From the NCBI RefSeq assembly GCF_002443255.2, contig NW_019211458.1, positions 17,913,939 to 17,977,938 of the forward strand: a DNA stretch of 64,000 nt. The letters run 5' to 3'. Of the stretch, positions 37,204-48,959 are shown piece by piece. A program made the translations under genes and the position numbers. The stretch comes from Varroa destructor. Taxonomy: Eukaryota > Arthropoda > Arachnida > Mesostigmata > Varroidae. Under the pieces are notes generated by a model. That model worked only from the letters and a program-made list of their open reading frames with translations. It was not told where the DNA came from and did not search any database. Numbering within the stretch: position 1 is the first letter of the stretch; every line of letters starts with the position of its first letter.

Positions 37204-38385
37204 GTATCTAGCATTTGTAAAGAAAGAAATAGGTTTAGTGGTTTAGCACGGAGAAAGACTGTGGCGGAATGAAAGATTAATCCAACGCCAGCAGTACTTT
37301 AATATAAGATGTGAATTAACATTGGTCATTGGAGGAAACGCTATTCGAGGCTAAAGGTTTACCTTGATTATCATCTTACCATTTTCTTACTATCGCTGTA
37401 GCGTATTCAAAATGGATCTATATTCGTCACAATCAGTCATTTCATGTTAGATGTTTCGTACTTAAACTATGAAGCATTGCTTTTGAATTGCCGGCTAATA
37501 GAACAAGACAAAGTATGGCTATGTTCGATCTCAAATTCAGACCATTTTATTTGTCCCTGTATTTAGCACACAAATACATTACCACTATCACGGGAGCAGC
37601 TCGGTCACCTTAGACAATGAGCCTTGAACATCGAGTAGCCATTATATGCCCCTACAAATATTTAGGGAACATACGTGTACATGTAATACATCAATTTTGC
37701 AACGGGTGGAACCTGTCGATGATGCGCCACTGTCTTCTAGTTATAAAAGACGTTTACTGATTGGCGTGCTCAGAAGACTCCGACAACCTTTACAGGACTC
37801 TACTTTATTTGGACAGAATTATAACATGTTTTGTCTTGATAGGTTCCGTACGGTGATCCAATAGGTAACAACGCAAGGCGCGCGGTGAAAGGGTGAAAAG
37901 GACGAAAATACCGTTGGGTGCTTTATTATGGCGAGGAATTTTTTCCGTTCGTCATAGTGATCGTGTAGCGTAACGAACGGATGGAACGGCGACATACATT
38001 GTTTCTGAATGTGGCCGAATACTCAGTGACAACTATGGATTCGTCGTTTGTAGAGGGTTACAGTTGCGCTGCGAAATACAACTTTCAGACCTGCACTGAC
38101 GGGTTCCCTCAAGCTAATTCACTTTATCACTCGATGACTGCAACATTAGTAAAGCAGCTTTTGGCGCTGCAGTAGAACTCCTTCCACTGCAGCTTCTATC
38201 ATCCCCTAGTAAATCTTGCACCCACTTCGGTGTTTCATTGTTGCTCTTGGATAGGAATGATCAGAAATTAACGATAAATAGCGCAGGGTCGACCCTCTAT
38301 CGTACACACGCTTGCCTCCTGTCGAACGCCATAAGAAAGAAGACGATGTTTGGGGTCCAATACCCTACAGACCTCTAGCTATTTT

Positions 38386-38388
<3 letters not shown>

Positions 38389-38434
<46 letters not shown>
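38389..38434. repeat. (TA)23 microsatellite
   Basis: Forty-six bases of uninterrupted TA, the longest simple repeat in the window. It produces an artificial Tyr-Ile repeat in one plus-strand frame, which should not be taken as a protein. Confidence 0.95.
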
Positions 38435-38439
<5 letters not shown>

Positions 38440-38581
38440 TTCTACCTTTAGTTATCGATTGTGCCCAATATGGATCCTGCATGTCATAGACGACCCATTC
38501 TCAAAGCCCGTATTTGTAGGCAACACGTTTCTGAATTTGGCATGCATTAATTAATGCGATGTATTTCGTTTTGAATGAGTC

Positions 38582-38615
<34 letters not shown>

Positions 38616-38620
38616 ATGTA
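38582..38620. repeat. Compound TA/TATG microsatellite
   Basis: A TA tract interrupted by TATG steps, about 150 bp from the (TA)23 repeat. Confidence 0.9.
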
Positions 38621-40690
38621 TGAAGCTATATTTGGAGTGTAAAATGGCACACGGAGAGAAACCAACGTTCGCTTAGCTTGAACAGATTAGAGAAGCATTG
38701 TTAGGTATACCTAATATTCTCCCGCGGCTACATCCAATTACTTAGCTATCGTTGGTCATTTCCAACACCGAACGACATATACAAAGATATCGGAATAGGG
38801 TGGCAAAGATGTAGAAATACCCTTCTACGGCCGTGACGTCTCGTCCATCATCTTTTGTGCAAAAGATATTTTCTCGACACAATGTGGACATTTTGCTCGC
38901 TGCGGATCGGCATAACAGGCTGTTGCTATTGCCAGTCCCACGACCGTTCCGTGGCAGATGTTGTTTGCTATTTAGAAAACATATAATGTAGAAAAAAGCT
39001 GTTGTCATCACCGCCAACGGCGTTACGATCACACCTGATATATTTTTGTTTCCAGAAATGCAACCCCGTTTGCCTCCAGGATAGGGAGTGTAGACATTTT
39101 AATCTTTGACATCCTCGATAATTGGCCAACGCAGAATCCCGATAAGCTTTCTAGACAGCCAGACGTACTTCACAAAAAGGGCTGCAAACCAGCTGATAAT
39201 TTTTTTGCATAGCTAGCTTATCGCTAGCGTCAATACATTCGCAATACATATCGATAACCAGTATTCACTGCGAGCACTGCTTCAGTGCCATGTTTAAACG
39301 ACTAAGAAGTGATTTTGAAATTATTTCTTCTGTAATCGGCGAGTAACCTTTGAGGTTACTTCACGTCGAATGATATGGGTAGGCCTAAACTCGTTACAAT
39401 GTTACTCAAATACGGTACGTACAAAAAGTTTTCGCAGAGGCTAGAAATTTACGGTGCCAAAACGGCGAAAAAAAAAGTGCCAAAAGGCTCTCCAAAAAGG
39501 CATACCGTTGAAGCTTAGCTAAGCGGTTCAACTGACAATTAAATTTTTTTCTTCAAAGTAATCCTTAATTTTCGCATGAACAACTCAGGTGAACTCGAAA
39601 TGTTTTTTCAAGCCATTTTGATGTATATTTGAGCCCTTTAAATCTTACTCCTGTAGAGGATCGTTTGATTTGTTCCATAGATTTCCTAGGATCCTGTAGA
39701 AATTTGGGTAAAAATGTTTTTATTTTTGAAGAAGTATCATCCACTTTAAATAAATTAGGTAACAGCCAAGTTTAGCTCAAATTCCGAGAACGACGTATTG
39801 TTTTATTACACGGAATTTTCCAGGAAACAGTGCTTTTCCTCTAGTACCAGAAACAGCTAGTACCTGCTACGGCATTTTGTTGGTCCGCATTTGAATGTTC
39901 CAGTATGCATGTGTATATCAGTTCTGTTAAAAGATGTTTTTCCCTATCAAGTTGATTGAACGTATTTTTTCCAATACAATGCTAGAAACATTTTTCATTG
40001 CTCCTCCGCATTTTTATGAATAATAAATCCGTATTGTATTTATAATGTATAGATTCGCGCGGTACGTAAACGCTTTATTTCAGTAGAGATATTACCGTGC
40101 AACGATAACGAATGACGTAATCGACGACTACTCGTCCAACGTCAAAAAGAACCAAACGTCAATAATAAACGTATGGAATATGAGCCTATAACGCGGCAGC
40201 GTGGACCCTAATCTGTTGCGCGTTTCACCACCCAGCTGGATCACTTCAGTATTTCTATATAAATCTGTTACATGGCTTCTTATAATTAAATTCACTTTTC
40301 TAACTATGCTTCTTATATGATTAAATTATTATACTGTCATAAAACAAAATTCATTTACCAATGGGGATTACTGATTTATAATCCTTTAAGCGAACCCCTA
40401 CGCTATGCATAATCTGCTTTTCGAGAAGCTTAGTTATTAGTACATGAACGTTATTTGTCGCAACAAACCCCAGCTCGTACTATGCGCTATTCGATCAGTT
40501 GCAACGTGGTCCTGCCAGAGTGTACAAGTGACTTATATGAACTAAGGTTTATTGAAAAAACCGCCTGAATATCGTCTGTTGGCAACATTTACCCTTTTGC
40601 CACTGCCATCGTGATATACCTTGCGCTTACGTGTCGTCGGTGCCACGGAATAATCGTCTAGCGGCAAAGCGGCACCGTTTTAGCTGCCTG
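38621..40690. other. No gene seen
   Basis: AT-rich with many A and T runs. Includes one 8-bp hairpin (agtaacct/aggttact, 39342-39360). Confidence 0.5.
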
Positions 40691-40990
40691 TAATGAGTTC
40701 AAGCAAACCACGGATTATGTGCAGCTTCTATATTACGACTCCGCTTACCGACAGCTGTGGTTTGCTAATATATGCCTGTCCAGCGTTTCTTAGATTTATA
40801 ATCCGGTCTTGTTCCAGCTATCGATACGCCTGTCACGATTGTGCATTGATCGTTGGGCCTTTTCGAATAGACTACTTTGTGACAGGTAAAGGTTGGAATG
40901 CCTAACGGTGATACCGGACGCGAAACTTGGAACACAGAGAGGTCTTCTTGTAGCGTAACAAGATGACGCTATTCAAAATGGAACATTACT

Positions 40991-41185
40991 CTAACCAGCT
41001 GTATGATCTTCGCTTGCATTTGAAAGAGACGAAGATAAAAGAGCCTGTTGGCCATTTCTGTCCTGCATTTTACTATCGTGAAGATGACACATATACGCCT
41101 CCGTGCTACGCAATCGGTTAGCCTCGGAAAGATGTAAGATAACGGCTTGAACTGGTTTCCTTTTGCCCTGCGCGGTGTTAAGCAT
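40991..41185 (-). CDS. Hypothetical hydrophilic 64-codon frame, minus strand
   Basis: An ATG-started frame (MLNTAQGKRKPVQAVILH, later NRLRSTEAYMCHLHDSK) ends in TAG. It is rich in polar residues, Ser and Gln. A pyrimidine-rich acceptor (gcacttccatacag|) sits 18 bases before the ATG, but it opens a different frame that is also long. Another protein-like frame on the same strand lies 133 bases upstream (41564-41319), so this may be one spliced gene whose correct frame I cannot fix. Confidence 0.2.
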   Translation of the reverse strand: MLNTAQGKRKPVQAVILHLSEANRLRSTEAYMCHLHDSKMQDRNGQQALLSSSLSNASEDHTAG

Positions 41186-41318
41186 GAAAAAATGACGCTG
41201 TATGGAAGTGCGTTGATATTGAGTATGCCTCGATTATCCCATTATGTAAATTAGTTCAAAACTATGTTAACTATCGATTCAAAGCCTTTCAGAACTTTGG
41301 CCTGATCGGACATTGTTG

Positions 41319-41564
41319 TCATTCAGATAGGAGCCCCATGCTCCTAATTTCACAACTGGTTGTCCAGAGCGGGTCAAAGGATCGCAATAGTTTCCAGACT
41401 GCGCTCAATCTAATCGTACATGCTTTGAGGGCTTCCAAATTGGGCCGATAGGGCTGAGCACCGTTCATGCCCCGCTGCTCAAAGGCTTCCGTGAGAAGCC
41501 CGTTCTCCTGTTCTCCTGAGGTCTCAAAATGTAGTTTGCTTGTATGTAAATCTAAAACTCTCAT
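41319..41564 (-). CDS. Hypothetical 81-codon protein or first exon, minus strand
   Basis: An ATG in good context (agaaATGA) opens MRVLDLHTSKLHFETSG, and a Glu/Gln/Asn-rich stretch (EQENGLLTEAFEQRG) follows. A second half (NLEALKACTIRLSAVWKLLR) could form an amphipathic helix. The frame ends in TGA. GC is close to 50%, well above the surroundings, and the amino-acid balance is that of a soluble protein. An acceptor-like gattttaagaacag| precedes the ATG by two bases. No family is recognised. Confidence 0.3.
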   Translation of the reverse strand: MRVLDLHTSKLHFETSGEQENGLLTEAFEQRGMNGAQPYRPNLEALKACTIRLSAVWKLLRSFDPLWTTSCEIRSMGLLSE

Positions 41565-42095
41565 TTCTGTTCTTAAAATCTAATAATTACACCAGCAATG
41601 TAAGCCATGTTTTGGTAGAGGCTTAATAGATTTCGGCTTCGATATCTTTTCCTATGTGTATATATATTAACTGAGCGTAGAAACTACGAAAACCATAAAA
41701 TATCTCGAAGTCACTAATATTTATTGGGCATCTCTTGCAGTAATTTTGTGCCAACATTGTTGTTGTGTTATGGTAGCGATGTTACATAAGACCGTTATGT
41801 GATTCCTGGTCGATCTCGGTCCCCTCAACTTGATGCGGCCCCGGGGCTCGTATGTTTAAATCAAATATAATTTGGTAAATGACTTCGTAGCATAAACTAC
41901 TATCGCAATGACTGTTTAAGTACATGAAAGCTATTTATTATTATTCTTGTTATAATTATACTGTCATGTATCTGTTTGACTCATTATAGTTTCGTTTATA
42001 GATTAAGTCTGAAAAATAACATGTATCTTATACAACAGATTTTAGCACCAAGTACTCGGTGAGATGTGAGATCTTGCTGGAGTCAACGTACACGC

Positions 42096-42380
42096 ATGGA
42101 AATGATTACTGTCTTATCGGGTAATTATGTTCTCTTATTTCTGCCAGCTCTTATCTACCCTCAGCAGTGGTACAAACGACTGCGCTTACGGCATCGGCTG
42201 ATTTTCCCTTCATTCCAAGGGTGGTCTTCTAAGTCCCAACTGATTACTAAGCCACATTTGGGGCCTAATATCAACGTTAGAGGTTCTATTGCTTATATCT
42301 ACCTGTTTTTATTCACGTTACTGAGATCGAAGGGCAAGCTTTTTGTGTCAGGCAACTACATGATCTTTTCTGACGTTTAA
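42096..42380 (+). CDS. Hypothetical 94-residue protein with signal-like start
   Basis: From the ATG at 42096 the frame reads MEMITVLSGNYVLLFLPALI, which resembles a secretion signal. A strongly basic stretch (KRLRLRHRL) and a later hydrophobic segment (IAYIYLFLFTLL) follow. It ends in TAA. It could be a small membrane or secreted protein, or chance: hydrophobic segments arise easily in AT-rich DNA. No homologue is recognised. Confidence 0.17.
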   Translation: MEMITVLSGNYVLLFLPALIYPQQWYKRLRLRHRLIFPSFQGWSSKSQLITKPHLGPNINVRGSIAYIYLFLFTLLRSKGKLFVSGNYMIFSDV

Positions 42381-42808
42381 AGAGGAGATTGTATCTACCG
42401 GCAAAGAACCACTTGCAGAATAGATCTCCGAAAGGGCCGGTTGTCTTCAAGACAAAATTGAATCTTCATTGCGCTAACCTTTATTTGCCTCGACAAATAG
42501 CTTTGTTTTTTTTTCTTCTTTTCAGGAGCTTATGTGGCCAGTTCGGTCCTGAAATGCAATACTGACAAGTCTATGAAAAATTAGAAATACCAGCGCATTG
42601 CTTACCTCGTTCGATTCAGGTTTTCGCTATTGGAACAGCTGGAATATTTTCTAACCCAGCGTCCGTCAATTGCATCTTGTTATTCCGCAAGAATCTGCGA
42701 GACCGATTCCGCTTCTGCAACTTGCTATCTGTTCTTTAAAATTCATTCGCCATTGCTGCAATGATGCACAGAGTTCTGATAATTAGCTAGTTAGCTGTCA
42801 AGTAAACA

Positions 42809-43062
42809 ATGGAAGAGTTAGTGCATGATGTAGTATACGTGAACTCTCGGCCATTATTCCAGGCCTGCTACGGGCTGTTTAAGGTAACCGTACGCTACCT
42901 ACACATATAGACTCCCTTTTACTCCTTTCAGAGACTCTTTCTCAGAGAAACGCCCGATCGGAACCGAGCAGCCCCCTGTATGCGTATCGGTTGATTCCAT
43001 TCGATCGACTGGGGCCTGAAGATTTTGCAGTTTGCTTTCCGCACAGAAGACACCTCCCCTGA
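42809..43062 (+). CDS. Possible two-exon small gene
   Basis: An ATG with A at -3 (aacaATGG) opens 25 codons (MEELVHDVVYVNSRPLFQ, then ACYGLFK). They end in phase 0 at AAG|GTAACC (exon end 42883). A 62-nt interval ends in a strong acceptor (gactctttctcag|). From 42946 the sequence is open in phase 0 for 38 codons (RNARSEPSSPLYAYRLIPFD onward) to TGA at 43060. The phases agree, and the join gives a 63-residue product. The second exon region is also open in two other plus frames and on the minus strand (43156-42899), so frame choice is not secure. The function is unknown. Confidence 0.28.
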
Positions 43063-44153
43063 TTAGGCGTACCGCCACTGAGTTCCTGCAGATGTGGTGT
43101 ACTAAAGCATTGTCTTTATTTTTTTTGGTAACATGCAACGACGCTATTGCCTTCATCGACTATTGTCGTGCAAACATTAATTCCGACTTACATTTTTGGA
43201 ATTGCATTTGGGTTTCTCCGTATCGGAGGTAATATCAACTGGATTCTGGGTTATGTTTCAACGCCCACTACGTGCAGGCAAAGTGTTCTTCAACTTGCAC
43301 ACGGTTAATCTAGCTATCTGTTGCCATAGTAATCCCGCAGTGAACTGCAGTCGTCATAGTCAGCGCGGCAAAAAAAAGAAAATGAGAGGCGTTAAATGAA
43401 AAAAAAATAGAGCTTCGAGTTAACGTGCATTTACCGCCATATTGTTGTTGTACCGCCACATTTCCAATAAAAGAATAAAAAATTATACTTTTAACATTAA
43501 CATATTTTGCTAATATTGTTGTTAAAATGCGATGGGTATACCGGTTACTAGTAAATAAAGTGACATACATACATATCCGGAAAACAATATGAGATCTAAC
43601 TATCTAATGTACGATTTATCACAGGTGGACCGTCGCGCTAAAATCACACACTTTAATGGTTCTAGCTAACTAAAGAAAGACTATGAAAAGTGAATTGTAA
43701 ACACAAGTCATTTGTTATTAAACATTGATCTCTAGTCTCGTTGCCTGTCATTTTATTTATTTTAGATACGGCTCAACAAGATATGACCTCAAACAAATAC
43801 CGTGTTAGCTCTCTGTTATATATTATAAAGAGTTATATATACAACGAATATCAAATGTATGAACTAATTTATATACAGAAGTATTGATTTAACGATCTTC
43901 CTTCTCTGTTCGGGAAAGAACTTTTTGTCTAGAAGCTATCAAAGAGAGTTTATAACGTCATCATGTTTATTTCTTGATTAAAGTCGTTAACCTCTACCTG
44001 AGCAATTTGGGCCAGCCCAAAATACATACGTACGGTAGTATTTGAATTTTCTACAGTCCCAGGAAGAAGTGCGCGCCACTTATTCTAATTTAAATAACAG
44101 ATAGAAAGTCAATGGAGTAGGCAGTCTTTGGACTTGGAACTGCTTGACAAAGC

Positions 44154-44441
44154 TTGAGAAACGACGACTACTTCGGTACGCATAAAAAGCGCGCTGTCTG
44201 TGATTTTTCAATTAGGCGGAGCAAAGCTACTGCTAATGGCATGACCAGCGGAGATGCAGTCCAGTATAAAGTGATTTCACAGAATTCAAATAGTTTTTAT
44301 GATCAAACGTCTGTAACCGTGCATAATACTCTACTTCTTCCCAGCAGTCGCAAAAGGATTTTTGGGTCTTATCCTTTAACCCGAGTAGCGAGCCCGAAAG
44401 ACCAGGTGAAGCTTCGTTTTTCCGCGCCTTTCGCTCTATGA
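44154..44441 (+). CDS. Hypothetical coding segment in a GC-richer patch (part 1)
   Basis: This 95-codon open stretch has no ATG at its start, so it would have to be an internal or terminal exon. It contains RNDDYFGTHKKRAVCDFSIR and, further on, a Ser/Thr/Asn-rich middle and a basic end (KDQVKLRFSAPFAL) before TGA. A second frame follows ten bases later in another phase (44452-44703). The whole 44.15-44.85 kb block is less AT-rich than its flanks, which favours an exon-bearing region over a chance frame. The family is unknown. Confidence 0.22.
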   Translation: MRNDDYFGTHKKRAVCDFSIRRSKATANGMTSGDAVQYKVISQNSNSFYDQTSVTVHNTLLLPSSRKRIFGSYPLTRVASPKDQVKLRFSAPFAL

Positions 44442-44451
44442 ATGCCCAAGG

Positions 44452-44703
44452 ATGGAGGATCATTACAAACTGTTCACGAATACAAGCTCAGTCAACCGAA
44501 GTGTACGGTCCAGAATAAACGTGACTTGTTCAATGTGCGCGGCTAGCATAAAAAACCGGTACTTCGAGCTCAGCGGCCTCTACGCGGAGGCCGGTGGCTC
44601 TCTCTTTGGCAACCGAAAAGCTAGCAGACGACTAAAAGAGAGCTTGTTGAGGAGACATGCGATGCGGCATTGCTTGATTGTAAATTGTGGCGGCGAACAG
44701 TAG
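44452..44703 (+). CDS. Hypothetical coding segment in a GC-richer patch (part 2)
   Basis: The ATG-started frame reads MEDHYKLFTNTSSVNRSVR, then a Cys pair (TCSMCAAS) and an Arg/Lys-rich C-terminus (KASRRLKESLLRRH) before TAG. GC is about 50%. It starts ten bases after the preceding frame ends and in a different phase. This could reflect an intron I cannot place, a frameshift, or two unrelated frames. The minus strand is also partly open here (44851-44621). Confidence 0.25.
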   Translation: MEDHYKLFTNTSSVNRSVRSRINVTCSMCAASIKNRYFELSGLYAEAGGSLFGNRKASRRLKESLLRRHAMRHCLIVNCGGEQ

Positions 44704-46468
44704 CGCATAAAAGATTATGGCCGTGTACAGGAGATCTTTGATTCTTTTGCTGCAGCTCAGGCACAATAGCGAAATTCGTCTTTAAGGAAGGACAACGGCA
44801 AGAATATCTCTCCCAAGGGAGCATTTTGTTAGGTCCAGCTTGCGTTCTCAATGAGGACTATTACCGTGCTAAAAAGTATTCCCGCAAGCGCTTCAGCAAG
44901 GCTTTACCGGGATAGCAGAAAACGAAATGCAAACTCATTGAGACTAAGGAGCATGCTGGTAGTAGAATAGAGAAAATCGGAACATATGGGAGAACATCTG
45001 TATGAGGAGTTCTGACCCCTTTTCTTTGTACTGTCTACGCTTATTTTAAGACGTAAGATAAAATGCCGTTGACGGAATTACCTCAGCGCGTTCGCGTTTA
45101 TTTCCGCCGTAATCCTCGTCCATAGAGCACAGTTTAAGGTCGACACCTGCTGCAGCTTCGAGCGTACTAACTGACTAAACTCTAGCTGCGTTTACCCTGA
45201 ATATCTCAACGTGGATTACACACTGTATCACTAAGATACTGAGTGTTGTATACACTTCGGTTTTATACAGACCAGTCAGTGTTAGAAAAGGAGCAAGGAA
45301 GCGTGAAAAGGTAACAAATATAACCCTCAAAACTAGAAACTTTTATTTCACATTCATCACGTACCCGTGACAAAAACACGAGCGGGCAAAAACATTTGCA
45401 TACATTAGCCAAGCTTTACGTTCGGAGTAAGAAATAGAAACGAAAAGGTATTCCGAGTGGGGTGATGGAGGACCATTATTTTTGGTTGTAGCTGGAAATA
45501 CTTCTACAGACTTTTAATTTTTCGTTTTTTACTTCCTTAAGGTAAAACCACCATATAAATAGTACACGCAAATGAGAAAAGAAGCTCGCAACTCGATAGT
45601 CGCCATATGTACGCTCAATGCAAATTCAATCGATATCAAAGAAGGAGCTGTAGCACTAGCCATCATTGATCGAACCCTTTGCAAATATATCCTTAAGAAT
45701 AAATCCATTTATCTAGCTTGTTTGCAAATATTTAACACTTGGTAAATAAATAGTTTTATTCTAGACTCGTTTCGCTTTAGTGCAGCACCAGAAAAAACTT
45801 CAGTGGAAACAATTCCGTCTGCATAGACTCAATAATGTCACCTGTATTTCTGTTTGGTAAATTGCATCAACGATTTCATCGCCCCAAAACAGCAAACTTC
45901 GATTGCGGAACCTACATAGCAGCTAATGTACCCGTAAAAGAATAGCTGACAAAGCTCAAAAGGAATTCAACTCGAGTTTAAGGGTCACAATACCAATACC
46001 CATATCCTATCATTCTTTAGTGATAGCGCCCTAAGTGCCTTAAAAAGTGACGCCATCGTCGCTTTGAACGCGTAGCAGATTTGGTGGAAGTCGTTCGCTG
46101 TAATTTAGAGCCGTCCAATGCCCGACTATTTGGCGGTTGTTGAGACCGTAGCTGTTAGTGGGGTTAGGGCGCTGTCAAGACGTCTGTGACCCGTTCAGCA
46201 AACAGGTTCTTCTATGTCGAGTTGTACACAATGAGTTTAACGCATAATTATTGCAGAGCTTCTACTTATCGAACAGGGTTATCAATAAATTTCAAAAGGA
46301 AGTGTTATCTATTTACGTGGAGTAGCCCCGAAGTGCTTATGATAGCCCCACTGGTTGAAATGTATGCGTTACAAATTCGTGTACAGTATATGTGTTAAAT
46401 GTAAGCGCATTCAATACAACGGCATTCTTACAAAGTTGTTAAGGCTCCTGCAGACCCCGAGGCCCTAG

Positions 46469-46581
46469 GAGCGACTTACAATTGGGGGTGATAGCAGAGA
46501 AAAAAAGACGCAGAACCGTCAACAGAGAAAGCAGTACCTGTAATGGTAATGATATCTGTACTGATAATCTTACTGCACCAG
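46469..46581 (+). CDS. Possible internal exon
   Basis: An acceptor-like cagaccccgaggccctag| is followed by a frame open for 37 codons. The text is very basic and polar (EKKRRRTVNRESS), with a short Cys/Asn/Asp stretch (CNGNDICTDNLTAP). It ends at CACCAG|GTTATG, a moderate donor. No neighbouring exon in matching phase was found, and the product is unknown. Confidence 0.18.
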
Positions 46582-46926
46582 GTTATGTAGGCCCACGTTT
46601 TATTAACATTTTTTTAATCCATAAAATTGGAGTTGCTGTGTTTACATCGACTCCTACTGCCTTATGCAGAACAAGCTCAAGGTTTTAATACATGTGCCAA
46701 ACGATGATACAATTCCATAATATACGGTCCTTGAACAGTGAGCACGCAAGGGCTTCGGAGACAAATTTCCTTTATATTGTATTGCATTGAATGCCGCTTT
46801 GCAAACCCTTGATATTTCTGTTATGGTGCAAAACTTCAAGAAGCTACGTTGCACAGCATGCTGTTGTTACACCGTTATCTCGACGTCTGCTAGAAAAACA
46901 GGGCAAGCAACGACTGATTACTATTC

Positions 46927-46962
46927 GAACGGTGCCTGCCACCTGACCCTGTAGCACCGTTC
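46927..46962. repeat. Hairpin, 9-bp arms, 18-nt loop
   Basis: gaacggtgc (46927-46935) and gcaccgttc (46954-46962) are exact inverted complements. Confidence 0.6.
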
Positions 46963-47352
46963 ATTTGCCCGTTGTGCTGCGCACCTAATGAATAACTGAA
47001 TTGAAATTTAATCTATTTAGTCTTTTAGCCTTTGAAGTCCTCAACAAACCGGTGTATATGCTTGGATAAATATTTTCGAAATACTTCTTAGTCTTTGTGA
47101 ATAGCGGAAACAAGGCATATTCATCGAATAAAGGTATACCTACAATATATGGAGGTTAAGTGAATTAGATCCATATGCTGATATGTTATTTATTGTGTGA
47201 ATTCGGAAGATATAGGGACAACACGACGACCGCTGGCTCGAAGTTGCATGTACGCTGCGCAAAACGGATGTTTAGTTAAGATGTTATTACGAAACAATAG
47301 TAAAAAATATGACATATAAGTACTGTTAAAGCGGACCGTTTTCTACGCCTAC

Positions 47353-47527
47353 CAGATCGACTGGGTGTCTTTTGAAACGTAGCAGACCCTTTATCGGCGA
47401 GAATAACTGGAACAAAAGGTATTCTTTTGTGAGGGATAGAATTAAAACGAATGAGAGCTTCGAATTGCAAGGAACTATACGGTTTGACTATGCAACGTTC
47501 GACAATTGAGTTAATAAAAGTTCTCAA
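47353..47527 (-). CDS. Possible internal exon, minus strand
   Basis: On the minus strand, ttgtagatttttaag| at 47528 opens a phase-0 frame of 58 codons ending at CTG|GTAGGC. It starts LRTFINSIVERCIVKPYS and includes HKRIPFVPVILADKG. Both borders are reasonable, and the composition is that of an ordinary soluble protein. No partner exon or family was identified. Confidence 0.2.
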
Positions 47528-48666
47528 CTTAAAAATCTACAAAGCGAGACTGGAGAGCATTTTGTAGAAGGCTATATCCTTTTGACCATTCAAATACAGA
47601 AAGCTTTTCAGAAACTATTTATGGAGAACCTATTTTTATTGTCAATACATAAAAATCAAGCAATAATTGTTTCGTAGCCATTCTTTCCACTAGAAAATAC
47701 TACCATTGACCCATAGAGCTGATCCAAAATAGAGCCAATGAGCCCTAGAGCATGGGCTTGACAGGAGTATGGCCGCTCATCGCTTTGGACCTAACCGAAA
47801 ATTGTTAAAGCTAAGCATAGTCCACCGTGCAAATGTACCCAACGTAGCTTTAATGAAGTCTGTCTATTTCCCTTCTCATCGGCGCCGCTTTCAAGCAGTA
47901 ACTTTCATTCACCTTCTGTCCGGTTAGACTGTAGTAAATTGTTGTTGTTTTGTAATCACACAAACAAAATCCTTCTTGTATTGACATGAGCTATACTAAT
48001 ACACTGGACAAATCAAGTAGAAAGACGTTAGATTACTATGATGAAGGGAGTGCCGATTAGACATATATATATATTGGGCTCCCTTCCGTCTTGTTTAAAA
48101 TAAGATAAGTAAGATTATAAAACTATGAGAAGAGGTGAAGAATACGTGGGGAAAAGCCTTCGCATGAGTCGAAAAAGTGTTAGAGGGGCATGGGGGAAGT
48201 GACGTCGAACAAAACTAAAACCTGTTGTACGTACAAAAAACAGTCGTGATCACTCTAATATCGGGTGCGCTCGAGACCGCGCACACAAAAACAATGGTCT
48301 CTCATGGGCTATATAATTATTATTAGATACTTTATATCCATTTACTTTTTTGGGTATGTGTCAGTTGCAAGCGTGCAAGTAAATGAAAGATGAATTTGTC
48401 AAGGCGCCCAGTACGTTTCTAAGATCTAGCCATTCACTACAAAAATACTTTCGTAAAATACCTCATCCTGTACATAAATTAACTTCAATTGGAGAAAGAC
48501 AGCTTTCTTGCTGATCCTTAAGTTAAGAGCTTATTATAACAGCCACTGCCGAAGAGGGGTCTGAGAAGTAGGCCCGACGAATTTCCTTTATACGACAGTG
48601 CTGTATGGTGTAGCGTCATGCTAGTTCGGGACACCAATCATACCATTATATACAGTGTGGCTGTGC

Positions 48667-48959
48667 TTACAAATATACATACACAGAACCTTCCCGAGGA
48701 GCCACAGCTAATTCACTCGTATACTCACACTTGCACACACGTGCATTTGTAACGCATGCACTGCGGGCTGAATAACCAGCCTCACAGGAAGATACTGCCA
48801 GGTCCTCATGCACAGATGTTTGCGTACCCAGGACGCGGATGGCTTGCAAATATTTATTTAAGAACTGGAAAACGCTTGTTCGTGCCGCGTTATCGATATC
48901 CGCCAAGAATAGGAGCGTACAACGATATTCGTTACTCGCATCGAGAGCTTCTACCCTGA
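48667..48959. other. GC-richer segment with overlapping sense and antisense frames
   Basis: On the plus strand an ATG frame at 48756-48959 reads MHCGLNNQPHRKILPGPHAQ and later contains YLRTGKRLFVPRYRYPPR. Gly-Lys-Arg is the processing and amidation signature used in neuropeptide precursors, but no signal peptide precedes it. On the minus strand 48906-48667 is open for 79 codons without an ATG (ADIDNAARTSVFQFLNKYLQ). Both look protein-like and they are mutually exclusive over 150 bases. Neither is recognised. Confidence 0.2.

Noticed and set aside
37646..38175. Two plus-strand frames (37646-37864 and 37981-38175)
   Set aside because: Both read plausibly but are short, out of phase with each other and without splice support.
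38312..38554. Open frame with a Tyr-Ile repeat
   Set aside because: It is the TA microsatellite translated, not a protein.
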